NCBI RefSeq assembly: GCF_022539665.2
Contig: NC_081331.1
Span: forward strand, 6,172,501-6,236,500
Source: Daphnia carinata
Taxonomy: Eukaryota > Arthropoda > Branchiopoda > Diplostraca > Daphniidae
Reading direction: 5' to 3'
DNA length: 64,000 nt
Under the pieces are notes generated by a model, which was not told the DNA's origin, made no database searches, and worked only from the letters and a program-made list of their open reading frames with translations. Below are positions 46,110-59,092 of this stretch, one piece after another. Each line of letters starts with the position of its first letter. Position 1 is the stretch's first letter. The translations under genes and the position numbers were made by a program.

Positions 46110-49100
46110 ATGCGGCGAGCCATCTGCAGTGGTAAGAGCTTCGATTTGCGATAGCAAACAGTATATCGTCCATTTGACATAAATATCGAATTCAGTCTCG
46201 AGTTGGGATGGAAGTTGATCATTCTCAAATCCTGCTGCGTTGACTGCTGCAACGATTACGTCTCAAAAACCCATATCCAATTACGGCGTTTCCAAATGGT
46301 TTATCAATCCGCATTTTTTGCTATTGCTTTCAGGAATCCTTGCTGTAAGCGCCATCCTGCTTATCGTGATGGGAATTTTGGTGACCATGTTCTTTTCCCA
46401 GATCATCGACAATATTATTTACAAGGTAAACTTTTAACCACATTTGTAATCAGCTGTTTGACGGTCGTCTGCTATGGCACTCTCGCTCGGTGTTTTACTA
46501 TCTCCATCGACGAAATGGCCAGCATTTGTCTTTTGTTTTCTGATGTCACGGTCCTTTCGTTTTCTTCGAAGTACAAAAGAGTCTCAGAGAGGCAAGAGGA
46601 GATGCCAAAGAGAAAATAGGTCAACAACTGAGGGAGACTGCCTAACTTTCACTCTTAAAAAAAGCCAAGGGGAGAAGCTGGAGAAAAACTTTCTCTGTTT
46701 TGGGTGCGACCTTATCATGTTATCGGTCTCAAATCGTAGTTCCAACGAGTTTTCTTAAAGTCTTTTCAAATCTCTGGCGGATAATCTCTTAGTGGAATTT
46801 CCTGTTGAACTGGTTAACAATAATTACGTGGAATCAAATCATTGGAAACACGACAAGCGTTGACCTCAATGAGACTTTCCCTTTTTTTCATATGCAATAC
46901 TAAAAATGTCATCGTCATGATTGTTTTCTTTTTTTTTTCTTTAACAGGAGCTGGTCTTGAAAGTCGGGGGCGAGACATACGAAATGTGGCGCAAGCCGCC
47001 CGTCGAGCCACAGATGAAGGTTTACTTCTTCAACGTTACCAATCCGAGGGATTTCCTTCAAGGCGAAAAGCCTGTCTTCCGCGAAATTGGACCCTATGTC
47101 TACAGGTAAGCAAATTAAGCCTCTTTTATTTACTCAGTTCCCTCGCTCACTTTCCGTAAAAACAAAAACAGCTGTTGGATGGGTGGGTTTCATCACCTTG
47201 TACTACAATAACTGTTCCAAGGTCCTTGTTTCGTTCTCCCTGGTGGTTTGTAATTTAAAGCGACAAAATTTCTCGTCGGAGAAAACCTTATACCAAGTAA
47301 TATTAGTACGAAAATCCAGACGAAGTGTTGAATGTTGACGTTACGCACGGAGGATGACGTGCCGTCCAGGTGTGTTTTGTGGGCGTACAGTTTGCACACA
47401 TTTGAGTACGGGGAAATTTTGTGTTGTGACGTCAAGGGCCATTTCGCCACAACTCCTTTTTAAATAGTTGAACCTGAAATTGACGGGGTTTTTCCCTTTG
47501 TTTTTTGCAGTGAAAAATGGGAGAAGGTTAATTTCACGTGGCATCCAAACGGAACCGTTTCTTACCAGCCGACCAAAAAGTTCTTTTTTAACCGGGAGCA
47601 GTCCTACGGCGACGAGTCTGATTTAGTGCAGTCACTCAACATTCCACTCATCGTACGTTCTCTCTCTTTTTCCCACATTTAATATCCTTTTTCAAAAAAT
47701 TTAATTTATTTTCTTTTCTTAAAAAAACCTTTCGTTTATCGCCGTGCCTTTGTGGTGCCAGTCTGCAGCGGATCAGATGAAGTACGCCGTTAAGTTGACT
47801 CGCCTAGCTCTCGGCTCCATGCTAGGCGTCCTCAATCAGGAGACCTTCACCGTCCGCTCCGTTCGGGATCTCATGTGGGGATACAACGACAGCCTCTTCA
47901 AGTTGGCCAAGGATGTGATGCCGCCCGAGAACGTCGTGCCCCACGATCTATTTGGCCTCTTTGTTGGTGTATGTTTACACATTATCATCAACATACATTT
48001 TGTTTTTAAAGAGACAAACGGTTGATGACAAGTGGTACGTTATTTTCTACTACAGAAAAATGGTTCAGCGGCTGACGGAGTTTTCACGATTTCTACTGGC
48101 GCCAAGTCGATGGCCAACTACGCCGCTATTGATAATTGGAACGGAATAACCAAGTTGCCGTTTTGGCAAGCGGACAATTGTAACCGTATCGTCGGTACTG
48201 ATGGAACGGCGTATCCGCCAGACTTGACACCCAACACCACCATCCACATGTTCAATCCCGAATTGTGCCGCAGCCTACCACTCGTCTATTACAAGGACGT
48301 CGTTCACAACGGAGTCGCTGGTCAGTTACGTTTTCTTTCTCAACCGCGTCATTTAAAAGAAAAGAAACACGAATGAACAATTTTTTAAGCGTCATGCTTG
48401 GTTGCGTTGGTTTTTTTTTTCTTTCGACATCTCATTTGTTTGTAACCTCCCAAGGTTACCGTTTCGGACCTCCAACCAACACATTGGACACGCCGGCCAC
48501 AAATCCCGATAACGCTTGTTTTTGTCCACCTGGCACGATGGAACGTGATGGTAATTGCGGTACTCGAGGGCTATTCAACATAAGCTCGTGCAAATTCGGC
48601 GCCCCCATGGCAATTTCCTGGCCCCATTTCCTTCACGGAGATCCGAAACTCCTTGAAGATGTAGAAGGATTATCTCCCGATCCAAACCGCCACGGCTTTT
48701 TCATAGACTTTCAGCCGGTATGTTTTTTTTTCTGTGAAAATTTCTTGGCTTATTTTTTCTACAACTGATTTTTGTTTTTGTCTTGCCAATTTTTTCTAAA
48801 GAAATTGACTATCGCCATGATGGCCAAAGCCCGGATGCAGATTAATCTCATGCTATCAAAGGTAGACGACATCAAACAGGTGGTTGGACTTCGTGAAATG
48901 GCATTCCCGCTCTTTTGGTTCGAAACTGTAAGTGTAAAATTTCAACAACATTTTCTATGGAGGCTTCTTTTTTTTTTCAACCAATTTTTATTTTTAATAG
49001 GGAATCGATAAATTACCGGAAGAAGTGAATCAGAAACTAAAGTTGGTGGCCGAGATGCCGGAGGCGGCCCGAGCGGGAATCTCTTACTCAATGTTCGGTT

Positions 49101-49285
49101 TGGGCGGTATCCTGCTCTTCTGTGTGGCTTTAATGATCTGGAAGCGGATGAAGAGCAAATCTTATGGATCGGGAGGTATGAGCAATGCCGACGTCGAGTT
49201 TGAGAAACGAACGGATGGCGTCACTGTTCACAAGACCAACGGTAAAAGTCGGTCAGCCGAAGAGTCTTCTGATCTCCCCCGATAA
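46110..49285 (+). CDS. Scavenger receptor class B, CD36 family (9 exons, 519 aa)
   Basis: Exons are 46110-46131, 46334-46425, 46948-47105, 47511-47652, 47762-47968, 48056-48320, 48455-48717, 48802-48927 and 49001-49285; phases all join. CD36-family proteins have two transmembrane segments around a glycosylated ectodomain that takes up lipids or lipoproteins. The start MRRAICSG joins across a 202-bp intron to a hydrophobic segment (ILAVSAILLIVMGILV). The ectodomain shows WRKPPVEPQMKVYFFNVTN, a Cys-rich central block with CFCPPG, and several N-glycosylation sites (NFT, NGT, NIS). The second membrane span (GLGGILLFCVALMIW) is followed by a short basic tail. Length is normal for the family. Which insect subtype it matches cannot be settled by eye. 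AATAAA at 50019-50024 may end the transcript. Confidence 0.93.
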
Positions 49286-51388
49286 GTCTCCTTCCCGGTC
49301 GATGTTGTATTTAATTCACTCCATTTTTTTTGTTTTGTTCATTCAGTTTCATTCATTTTTTCTCGCTCATCTAGGCTTTTCTTTTGGTTTGTTTTAATTT
49401 GTCTTCCTTTCATCTTTGTTCTATTGCGTGTGTGCGTGTTGTACGTGGTGCCAAACGATTGCGGGAGGCGTGTGTTTCGATTGTGACATTGGCGAATCAT
49501 GTTTCTTCTGCTGTTTTCCCTTCTCACTGGATCAAATATTCATCACCATGTATCATATACTATATAGAATGGAAATATCCCGCTCACTATTTCTTATTTT
49601 TTTTTGTTGCTCCCACTTGTTTGTTTCTGTGGTTTTACGACTCCCGTGTCTATCTTGTAGAGATTATCAACCTATTGTATCTCCGCATGACAACATTCCT
49701 CACAATTCGTTTTAGGGACTCTCCAAAAAATAATCATAATTTGTGTTTTTTTCATTTCCCTACCATTTTTTTTGTTGAGAATTCTTTTGCGCTCAAACAT
49801 TGCGTGCCTTTCAATTTTGTTTTGTCAGTCTCGTGTTTTTTTTTTGTAGCTATAATCGTTCTTCTTTTCTTTTGTGACACGGCTCTCATACATATCTCGT
49901 GAATTTTGATGCGGATGAAATTCTAATGATTTCCCCCTCCCATGGACCCATGTTTAGATGTTCGTGAATGAGCAGATGTTGACAAGTGTTCCAACCGTTT
50001 CCTTTTTTTAAAAATGAAAATAAAACAAATAATTAAAAGAAATTGCTAAAGTTATTTTCTTTTTATGCAGTAGAACGTTTCGCTTTCACTTTTTTGCGTT
50101 GTTTGCAACTGTCACGATTGACGTGCCACCTTGGCTCTTCATTGGTTTTTTCTTTCTGTAGAAATGTTGAGACCAACTATCCAACGCTTAAGGTTACCAA
50201 CCGTGCGGATCCGAATCAGCAACGTGATCCGAATTTATTTCTCTCTTTTGATGATAGCATATGAGAAAGCGTGAATCATTAACAAAGTATGATGAAATCG
50301 TTTTATTTGTGCTTCTTATTAACTTAGAAAAATTGATTCATTGTGAAAACTATAGAAAATTCACCACAAGCTTTCCTGTTACAGCTGAAAAAAAACACAC
50401 CGGTCGTTTTGGGACCGAGATATTTGAATGACGCAACGACCGAACTTGTCGGCAGGATGTGGAAGACGCGTAAACGAACCCTTTTCTCCCGAAGGGTTTT
50501 CTAGCAAAGAAAATTACGTACACAGGCATTAGTTGTTCCGGTTCAATGACGAACCGCGTTTCCGGGCTGCTTCATCGCCAATGGCCCGCACTCATAATTC
50601 GTTTCGCCAGCACTGCGGGCGGTGCTTCATATTGCAATTCAGTCGTGACACGGGAGCGAATGAAAGTGAAATGTGTGACTCATATGTTGTCAATACCAGC
50701 ACGAGGCAGACAAAATTGCAGCAATTACGCAAATAGTAGAAAAAGAAAAAATACTCGTGTGGTATAAGTACGAGGCCTTGAAAAAGAACCACAAATTACA
50801 CGACCAAAATATTATGTATAAGGTTGTCCTTTATCACAAAACTTTATTGAAAAGAATAAGCGCATTGTCATTAGGTTTGAACAGATTAGAGTTTAATGAA
50901 AAGGGTTTCTGTTGTAGAGGGAAATTTAAGATAACGTGTTATTGCAATCTGTACAACAAGGATGTTTTGATTGCAATTCAATTACGTAGCGTGAGTTGCA
51001 TTTTCGTGTTTTAGATGTACTGCATGACCCGACTGTTTTCATGTTTGCTATTTTTTTTTTTTGCTAACATGTTAGACACTTTTTAGATAAATTGAAGTGT
51101 AGGATTTCATTTTGCAGCCCAAATAAAATTATGTTAAAAAATAGCCAAGTGTGTCATCAGAAAAAATCCCGCACAAAAGAGTGTTATCTAATGATGGATG
51201 ATACAGGGCATTCGCTAACATAAAATATAGTTCAAATTCATCAAGTCGAAATTTATTTGCATAAATTTTACGTAAGAATTAGATAGAAAAAAATTTCCAT
51301 ATTGTTGACGCATGGGGGGATTTTTTTCTATAATCTTAAGTAACAAATTGGCTCATAGTAGGGGATGACGTAATGAATATGCGGGTAG
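49286..51388. other. 3' untranslated region of the receptor gene and intergenic DNA
   Basis: The first 750 bp are T-rich and end near an AATAAA at 50019-50024, so are probably 3' untranslated sequence. The rest, to the GILT-like gene at 51389, shows no exon chain. Confidence 0.5.
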
Positions 51389-52974
51389 CTAAACCAAACA
51401 AGCCAGGGTATTAGCGGGAGCGTTATTACAAGCAACTCCCGTCAAGTTGGTGAGACTTTCCCACTGATTCGATTCATTCCACACCTTTGATGAATTCCAG
51501 AATTAAATATGTAAACACACTTGGCACAAAAAATACAATAAATCGTGACTTTCATTACCTTGTTGTAGATCAACCACGGAACAAAAGACAATGTTGGATC
51601 AAGGTTCAAGGTTTCTACACCGTAATCGTGAACTAAATTTTGTCCCTCAACGCTATTTTGGCAAGCATCGATCGGCGTGTAATCCAAGCCAGCCGATTCA
51701 GCGCACTATTAAACGAAACCAATTTTCTTTACCACACCCGTAAAAAAAATTATCGTGCGGTATCGTTAAAAATCAAACGAACCGATGGACCAGCAGTAGG
51801 TGCATCCATAAGGCAAGTAGTGAAATTCAAAGCCTGTTTAAATTTTGATGCAGTAATTTCCATACGTGTTACTAATAATTTCTAAATGGATCGATTTACC
51901 TGAGTAACTGAAGGGCTGTACTTGATCCCGCACGCGTGGAGAATGTTACCCGTACATTCCGCTATCAATAACGTTAACTTACAACGTATAAATATTTGAA
52001 AAGTTTAAAACACTTGTACCTGGCCCATGTTGGCATTCAAAATTCCATCCGCCTTCCGCATTCGAAACAAACTGAACACGAAGGAGTCAGTAATTGCCGT
52101 TAAATAGTTTTAATTGTAATTACTGTAGCCTTTCCGAACGGAACCAATCTTAAATCGGTGAAAGTGGAAAGAGTTGGCCAGTTTGGATTCAACTGCGTCA
52201 CAAGGAAATTGCGGCTGTCCGGGCAAAGCGATTCATAATATACATCCAATGTCATTCTTTCATCCACTTTCGGCTTCATTCATTTAGAAAGATAAGAAAT
52301 CTTGTTTAACACCTTGCAAGACATGTACGGCCATTATACCAAATATTAATTGGCATATGATTAGCGAGCATGTTTATTGTATGGGTTGAACACACTTAAT
52401 GTATCGAGCATGAATAGAGACATAGATAAATTCGGTCAAGGACAGAACGGGATTAATGAGCAAGTCAACTGAAAAGAAATCGATATTATAAAGAAGAAAG
52501 TGTACATAAAACACAATAAACTACTATCACGTCACGCTTCAACACGGAATTCATCATTCGTGAAGTCCCACAAAAATATGATTAAACAACTCTCGCTGCG
52601 TATGTAAGTCATAAGAGAATGTTTGTTGATGATTGCTTAACCTAATGTAAAATATAAAAAACTAGGATAAGACACAACACGCAGTTTGTAACGGGCGTTA
52701 CTCACTGACCATTTTTGGGATCGCTGACTCAACAACTTTGCATATTGGTAAAGCTGTACGACAATCTCCTGCATGTTTTGAACTGTTCATAAAACTCTAT
52801 GACACCAACAAAATAACCGCTAGCGCTAAAAATTCACGCCTTTTTCTTACTATTAAGTGTGGGATCTACTGGCGCGTAACAACGCATTTAAAAGAAAAAT
52901 ATTTTAAAAATTACCTGAGGGGCACCGTGAATGGCACATATCAGTACGAATCCAATAGCCAGCGTTGAAAACAT
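51389..52974 (-). CDS. GILT-like lysosomal thiol reductase, copy A (7 exons, 205 aa)
   Basis: Exons are 52915-52974, 52124-52273, 52020-52071, 51900-51961, 51783-51833, 51559-51705 and 51389-51484. Residues 1-18 are a signal peptide (MFSTLAIGFVLICAIHG). The GILT signature is complete: CQHGPAECTGNILHAC, split by the intron between exons 3 and 4. The thioredoxin-like active site reads CPDS (C37-S40), so the second redox Cys of the vertebrate CxxC is Ser. Many invertebrate GILT-like proteins have such a site. GILT reduces disulfides of proteins in lysosomes; with one active Cys the activity here is uncertain. It is a tandem paralogue of the gene at 54625. Intron 1 is 641 bp, longer than the rest. 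The acceptor chosen for exon 2 (ATGAAG|CCG) is weak. Confidence 0.88.
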
Positions 52975-54624
52975 TTTCTCTTTTAAAATTTGGTAGAACT
53001 GAAAACAACTGAATTCGTTGGGTTCGTTTTCGAACGGCGACAAAGGTATGTATTGAACAGACAGTCTTAATATACTATTAGATAACGTATTGATACGCAT
53101 TTGTATATCAGCATTAGGAGCAATGTACTCCATTCCTGACCTTTGTTCCTATCGCAGTTCCCTGTGAACTTGCTGCTTTTTTCATTTTGACAATGTGCGA
53201 CTAATTGTAACGAAATTATAATAACAGGTTATATAAAATATGTAAATTAAAGGTAAATAATGGATGGTAAAATATATCTTACCGTCCGCACTTCGGGCTG
53301 TAAAGGTAAATTTGCCTCGAGTAAACACGACAATCAAGAGGAAAAGTAAGGACAACCTGTTTTCAGAATGGGGAAAACCAAATCGAATTTGGGAAACGTG
53401 TTGTGAAACCATCAAAAACCAGTGAAGATGACAAAGGCAGTCTACTGCGTACGGAAGCGAGTTTATAAACACAGGTGATGGACTCCCGTGTTTGGGACAA
53501 AAGACGGAACGGTTGGGTTTCTTTCATTTTCTTGGGCAATAGGCGATTCAGGTTTCTGTAGGAAATCGATCGACAAAGAAAGTCTCCATTGTTCTAGCGT
53601 TCATATTAGTTTAAAAGGAATTGTGACCGAGACTTATCACTCAATATTTCGTTCAAAAACCAATGTCATTGTTGTGTCTGGACTTGCGACTTTGTTTCGT
53701 TTTGTGCAAGTCATCTCATTTCAAAGGTGATTAGACACTTTCGATGGAAAGTGCAGAACCCCTGTGCCGTCAGAAGTCCATCAAAATTTAGGAGAGAAAT
53801 TTCAATGAAAATAACTAGACATCCTGAAATTCCTGTTTGCAGTTTTAGTTTTTTTAAGTTTGTCGGCAATGGCGGCACATGTACCCTATAGTGAGAATAA
53901 AGAAAGTCCCGATAAACTATGCAAATTTATTTTCTTGTTGTATAATGTATGCATTCGTTTTTTCTTGGGCATGTTACGAAGAATGTTTTTTTCATCACCA
54001 GTTTGGCTTCCAACAGTTGTGTAGTTAGCACAGTGAAAAGTGATTCATCTCCATGAAGTAACATGGGTCGGGCCCTATACAACGAACTAACAAGAAAAGA
54101 AAAATGAGTGATCTATTCTTTCGTTTTTTTTATGGCAATCATGCTGACTTGCCCGCCCTGTTCGTAATAGCTCAGTAATGGTGCATAATTCAAAAAGGTT
54201 TGAGTAAACCTCATCGTAGCCTATTTGTGACGTTTTATACACAAAAGATCAGGTATATGTAGCTATTATTCCACCATACGTACAGAAATTTTACCAATAG
54301 ACTTAATCGTACTAAAATGCACTTTTCATATACAGAATGGTGTAGCTTTAAATTCCCTAACGTGCACCTGAATATGTAATAAACAGCTTACTAGATGAAA
54401 CAGAAAAGGAAATTAGAAACTATAGTGAAATTGCGTACTGTTTCCAAAAGATTTGGATCGGAGCAAAAACAAGTTTTATTAACGACATAAACTCCAATTG
54501 CGAATGCTATAACGGAAAGAAGCTAATACACTTCAGTACACTGTACTGAGGTTGTATACTTTTGGAAGAAAACCAGAATACAGATTTGAACCAGAGAAAG
54601 CAATGATCTAGCAAAGAGATTTAC
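52975..54624. other. Interval between the two GILT-like genes
   Basis: This 1.65-kb interval contains no exon chain I can support. It should hold the promoter of copy A and the 3' flank of copy B. Confidence 0.45.
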
Positions 54625-56026
54625 CTAGAGACCATTCGAAAGGCAGGCAGGTGCACTGAACCCGCTGTGTGTGCAAGCAACGCTTCTGACATTAGAAAGA
54701 CTGCTCCATTGCTTAGAATCGTCAAAAACCTGTTATAAGTTTTAATTTTCTAAATTTTAGATTGTTCCTTTTGAAATTAAATGCACTAGATTTCACCTTG
54801 TCGTACACCACCCAGGGAACAAACGTCAAAGTCGGCTGTAGACTTAAAGTCTCCACTCCATGAGCTTGGACCAAATCTTGACCTTCCACGCTCTTGTGAC
54901 ATGCGTCAATAGGAGTAAAATCCATGCCGGATAGTTCAGCGCACTATTGAAACAATAAAAATAATTATTCTAATTTAATTACAGGTAAGAAAAAAAAATT
55001 AGTAGCATACCTGAGCACCAGATGTAGGTGCTCTCATGAGGCATGATGCAAAGCTCAAAGCCTGTTTTCGTGTGTTGAAATTGCATTTAATTGGCTCTTT
55101 TCAAAGAGATAACAAGTTTTTACGGTATACCTGAGTCGAATCTTTGCTGTACTTGATACCACAGGCGTGAAGGATGTTACCATTGCATTCGGCGGAGCCA
55201 TGTTGGCAACTGAACGACCATCCAACACCCGACGAACTCCGTGTGAACTGCAAACCAACAATCAGGTCGTTAACACCAACATCTGGGGTTATTGTATGAA
55301 AATAACGGAGCAACGTACGCTAGCTTTGCCAAAGGGAATCAATCTCAAATTGACAAAGGTCGAAAGAGTCTTCCACTGAGGGGCTAATTGATTCACCAGG
55401 AAATTACGGCTGTCGGGGCAGAGAGATTCGTAGTAGACGTCCATGTTCGTTCGTCCACCATTTCCAATCTAGTGAAACATCAAAACATTATCACCGTGGT
55501 CACGACAGAAATTTAGATTCCTAAAATGACAACTAGATAAATTGAGCTATGTGGCGACGGAAATTCCATCGGCTGGAATGGAGGGGAAACAAACCAAAAA
55601 TTCTGAGATGTTCTGTGAAAGAAATATTTTTGGGTTTTTTTCGCCGTTAAGGAATGCGTCTGAGATTGATGAAATTCTTCAAACTAATTTTACAATTTCC
55701 ACCACTTCTAGACATTCTATCGTCAAGGTAGTTTTTCAATGTCATTGTGCATTTATTATTTCTAGGAGGAAGGAGTATGACCTTGGGAGCCTTGCCTTTC
55801 CCTGTAGCCCTTCTACACTCTTTTGTTTGCTTTTTTGTTCTTTGCTTTCGGGAATAATTTAACTGTAGGGCGTGCACCGTTGGCAGAAGTTATTAGACAG
55901 ATACCTCGCAAAATTCGATTAATTCAAATAACGACATTTACACAAAAAACTATGCCAGATGTTTACCTCGGCAGTGGCGACGATGCTGAAGCACAGCAGT
56001 GCAGATACAACCAAAGACTTGTACAT
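54625..56026 (-). CDS. GILT-like lysosomal thiol reductase, copy B (6 exons, 209 aa)
   Basis: Exons are 55967-56026, 55319-55468, 55131-55247, 55011-55061, 54797-54943 and 54625-54729, all in phase. A signal peptide (SLVVSALLCFSIVATA) precedes the mature part. The active site is CPDS at residues 37-40, as in copy A, and the signature CQHGSAECNGNILHAC is intact. The next conserved block is SGMDFTPIDACHKSVEGQ, and FVPWVVYDK matches the VPWI motif of GILT proteins. Several further Cys are shared with copy A. Copies A and B have the same orientation and largely the same splice phases, so they arose by tandem duplication. Copy B lacks the intron that splits the signature in copy A. Confidence 0.9.
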
Positions 56027-56638
56027 TTCTGTAATCAAGAAACTTATGCAGAAGAATTCGATTTCCAGCACTGACTACCAAACACGTCCACTCTCTCCCG
56101 GAACTTGCTAAGCAATGTCCACAATTTCGGCTACGCCAAACGACCGAAAGGTTTTTATTGTTATACCTCATTTTTCACTTCCCTGATCAAACAGGTCTGC
56201 TCGAGTGAGAGTCGTGCCAGCTGTAGGTGTTTCGCGCATACAACGGAAATTGGTCGACTAGGCAACGGGTCGTTAACATTTTACTACTAGCCCAAAGACA
56301 CAAACACGACTTCGGTTCAGTTATTAATTTAAACTAGAACAAAGCCATTATCGTTCGGTTTTTTCTCAGGTGATGTAGGCTAACATATAGGCGCAACGGC
56401 ATAGTGAAATCCTGGGCGTTAATATTTCAAATATGTCCGACTTCCTGGCTAAAAACGCCTGGTCTAGTTTAAATTTATAGGACATATATGAACGCGATGC
56501 GACCCACTTAAGAATCAAATATCTACTAACTACGTTGATCTTATTTCACAGAATATAACAAGGAAACGTGTGTTTCTTCCATCCCATTGTAAAAATAAGA
56601 ATAATATAACAAGAACGTATGGTACAGAAAAACTGCCA
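56027..56638. other. Interval between GILT-like copy B and TCF25
   Basis: These 612 bp hold the promoter of GILT-like copy B and the 3' flank of TCF25. Nothing else is recognised. Confidence 0.4.
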
Positions 56639-59092
56639 TTAGTCAGAATGATCCTCTTCGTCATCATTCGAATCGTTGAATGGAAGATCGGGAAGTTGGA
56701 TGTTGCTAAGCAAATCACGCATGGCTGCAACTAGAGTGGCGACGCTCTGTTGTAAATTGGCACCGGCACCCTCTGCAGCTATTTCATCTTCCTCTTGTAA
56801 TTCCACATTGGCTCGGGGAGGCCTGGCATCATGTAAAATATGGACCTAAAGCATTTAGATGTGTAAGTAATATTAAGGTAATACCTTGCAGGCTGTCGTT
56901 GAACAGCTTGCTGATTATTAACAACTTCTTGTGGATTAAAGCCGGGCAGCAACGAGCGAAAAAAGGAACTGATCAAGCCTCCTTCTAATTGACTGGCAGC
57001 TGTAACGTTGGTGGTACTTCGGTTTGGTCTTGTGTAGCTCGACACCGATTCTACAGGAGGTAACGGATCAAAAGACATGACCGCACCCAACTCTGCCAAT
57101 TCCTGTTTTTTTTTTAATACAATGAATAAATTACAATTGTGTTGCTTATTCAGATGAGTAACAAGGCCTATTTGATTTTTTTATGAACCTGGGGTAGCGT
57201 GGCTGTGGCATCCTTGATATCTGACAGAAGAATATGACGGTATATATTTCTCGGCGTTCCCTGATAACGTTTTTTACGCTTTTCCTCAAAATCTTGGGCG
57301 ATAGACGGCTGGCGATCGACCTCATTTAAGCAGTTGTTGGCGTTTCGTTCTAGCTATTGTTTTTCAAAAGGTCATTTGATCAATAAACGAATCATAAAAA
57401 TGGTAATCACAGTAGTACCCAAGGGAGCAGTTCGGCATCCTTCCAGAGATGAAACGATCGTCCAACGTAAAGTTGAATTAAATTGTTTAACGACGGCGAA
57501 TGGCTAATGGCAAATAATAAAAGGTTTTATTTCATAAAATGTTGAATGTTAATGTTTTATGTTATAGTTTACATACCTAAACGGTATTGCTGGTGAAAAG
57601 TATTCATGTTTGATAACCCTACTGTTAGCTTGTATGGAACACTTATCCAACAAAGGTACCAATACGCCTGGAAACATTAACAGAGCCTGTTTAAGGAAAT
57701 CATCTGCAAGCGCAAGGCTTTTCGGGTCGGTTTTCGAATTATAAAAATGTGCCACAGCAATGCCGAAAGCCATGTTGGGAAGCTGAGAAAGGTTCTTTTT
57801 GGATTCGAATGCTCCAAAGAAGTCAATAAACCACAAATATTCGCCAGCTTTAATGGCGTAAAAGTCCATCATCAGAATAACAGCTAAAGGGTCGGAGTCC
57901 AAATCTAACGTATAGAGCAGTTTGCAAAATTCCAAAGCTGTTCGGTAGCAGCCACGCAGGCCGATGGAAACCAGATGTTTGAATATGGCCAAGAATAACG
58001 CCCTTAAAAATAATAAAAGCGTTGATTTGACGAGAAAGATAATAAGTTGGTAGTCGTTACCTGTTTTCCTGTTGTTTGTACTCAAGGCGACAATTTCCGG
58101 AAGCCAAATTAAAAGAGGGGTGAAAAGCACTTTCGAGAATGTACAAGGCTCGTTCAATTAGTTCGGTTGCCATTTGCGGGTCCTCACTCATTCGACAAAT
58201 ATCAGAAAGCTGAATCAACGAGTCAATATGGTATGGATGCATATTAACCAGAGCCACTATGTTGGCGGGATTTAGGGAGCTAACGGCTTCCCAGAAATCA
58301 AACTGCACTTGTCGGTACTCTTTGTTATGTTCATATTTAAAGTAGAAACAACCATCCTTGGTGTGATCCAAGCTCATAGAGAGACCTAATGGGACAAAAA
58401 AGAAATTAAAACATTTTGCAGGTGATGAAATCAAAACGAACAACCAACCTGTTTTTCGTATTTGAGACCAGTTGTCCTTGGCATTGATTAACCATGTTGA
58501 TTTTACATAAGCTCTTCCTCTGGCTTTCTTTTTTTGTGCAGACACTACAACTCTACTTCCAAAAATCTTTTTCAATTCATTATCAGAATTTAGGTTTTTC
58601 TGCTCTAGCATGAGCACATTTTTAGCAGGAGATGGTTTACAGACTGGTAGTCCATGGCCATTTGAAGGTGCTTCATTAACCAGAAACTCATCATCCAGTT
58701 CTTCACCATCTTCCTCCAGTTGCACATTTTGCTTCTTCTTCTTTTTAGACTTTTTTTTTGGCTTAGTTCCGGTTTGCACAATATGTGGTGTGTCTTCCTC
58801 TGATTCATCATAAGATGGTACTTCTTCAGCACTTTCTCTCTCAGAATCTTCACCTTCATGCAACTAAAATATCGTGCAATTAGTCGTGAATTGTCATACT
58901 GCAAGAAAAGAAAAAAGCTAGTTTACATACTAAATCGAACATATTGACAGCAGACTTCTTTTTCCGGTTTCCGTTGACATTTCTGATGGAAGGTGCATCT
59001 TCAATTTCTTCTTCTTCTAATAAAAGGCTAGTGGCCAACGTCGATAGCCCATCCTTTCCGCCATGAATTTTACGAAGTTGCCTGTTGGACAT
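56639..59092 (-). CDS. Tcf25: TCF25 homologue (Nulp1), ribosome quality-control factor (8 exons, 659 aa)
   Basis: Exons are 58931-59092, 58449-58863, 58061-58385, 57577-58002, 57419-57503, 57189-57353, 56885-57102 and 56639-56822. The N-terminus has MSNRQLRKIHGG, acidic stretches and a Lys-rich block (KKKSKKKKK). Then come the conserved TCF25 parts: STWLINAKDNWSQIRKTGLS, SPYH-like MHPYHIDSLIQLSDICR, ALYILESAFHPSFNL, MFPGVLVPLLDKCS, MSFDPLPP and SFFRSLLPGF. The C-terminus carries ATLVAAMRDLLSNIQLPDL and an acidic end, as in the human protein. The yeast relative Rqc1 works in the ribosome-associated quality-control complex. Length matches the animal family. A second in-frame Met at 59131 exists upstream, but MSNRQLRK matches the usual start. 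The last exon uses the CCAG acceptor at 56823; an earlier acceptor 23 nt upstream would truncate the protein. Confidence 0.95.
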
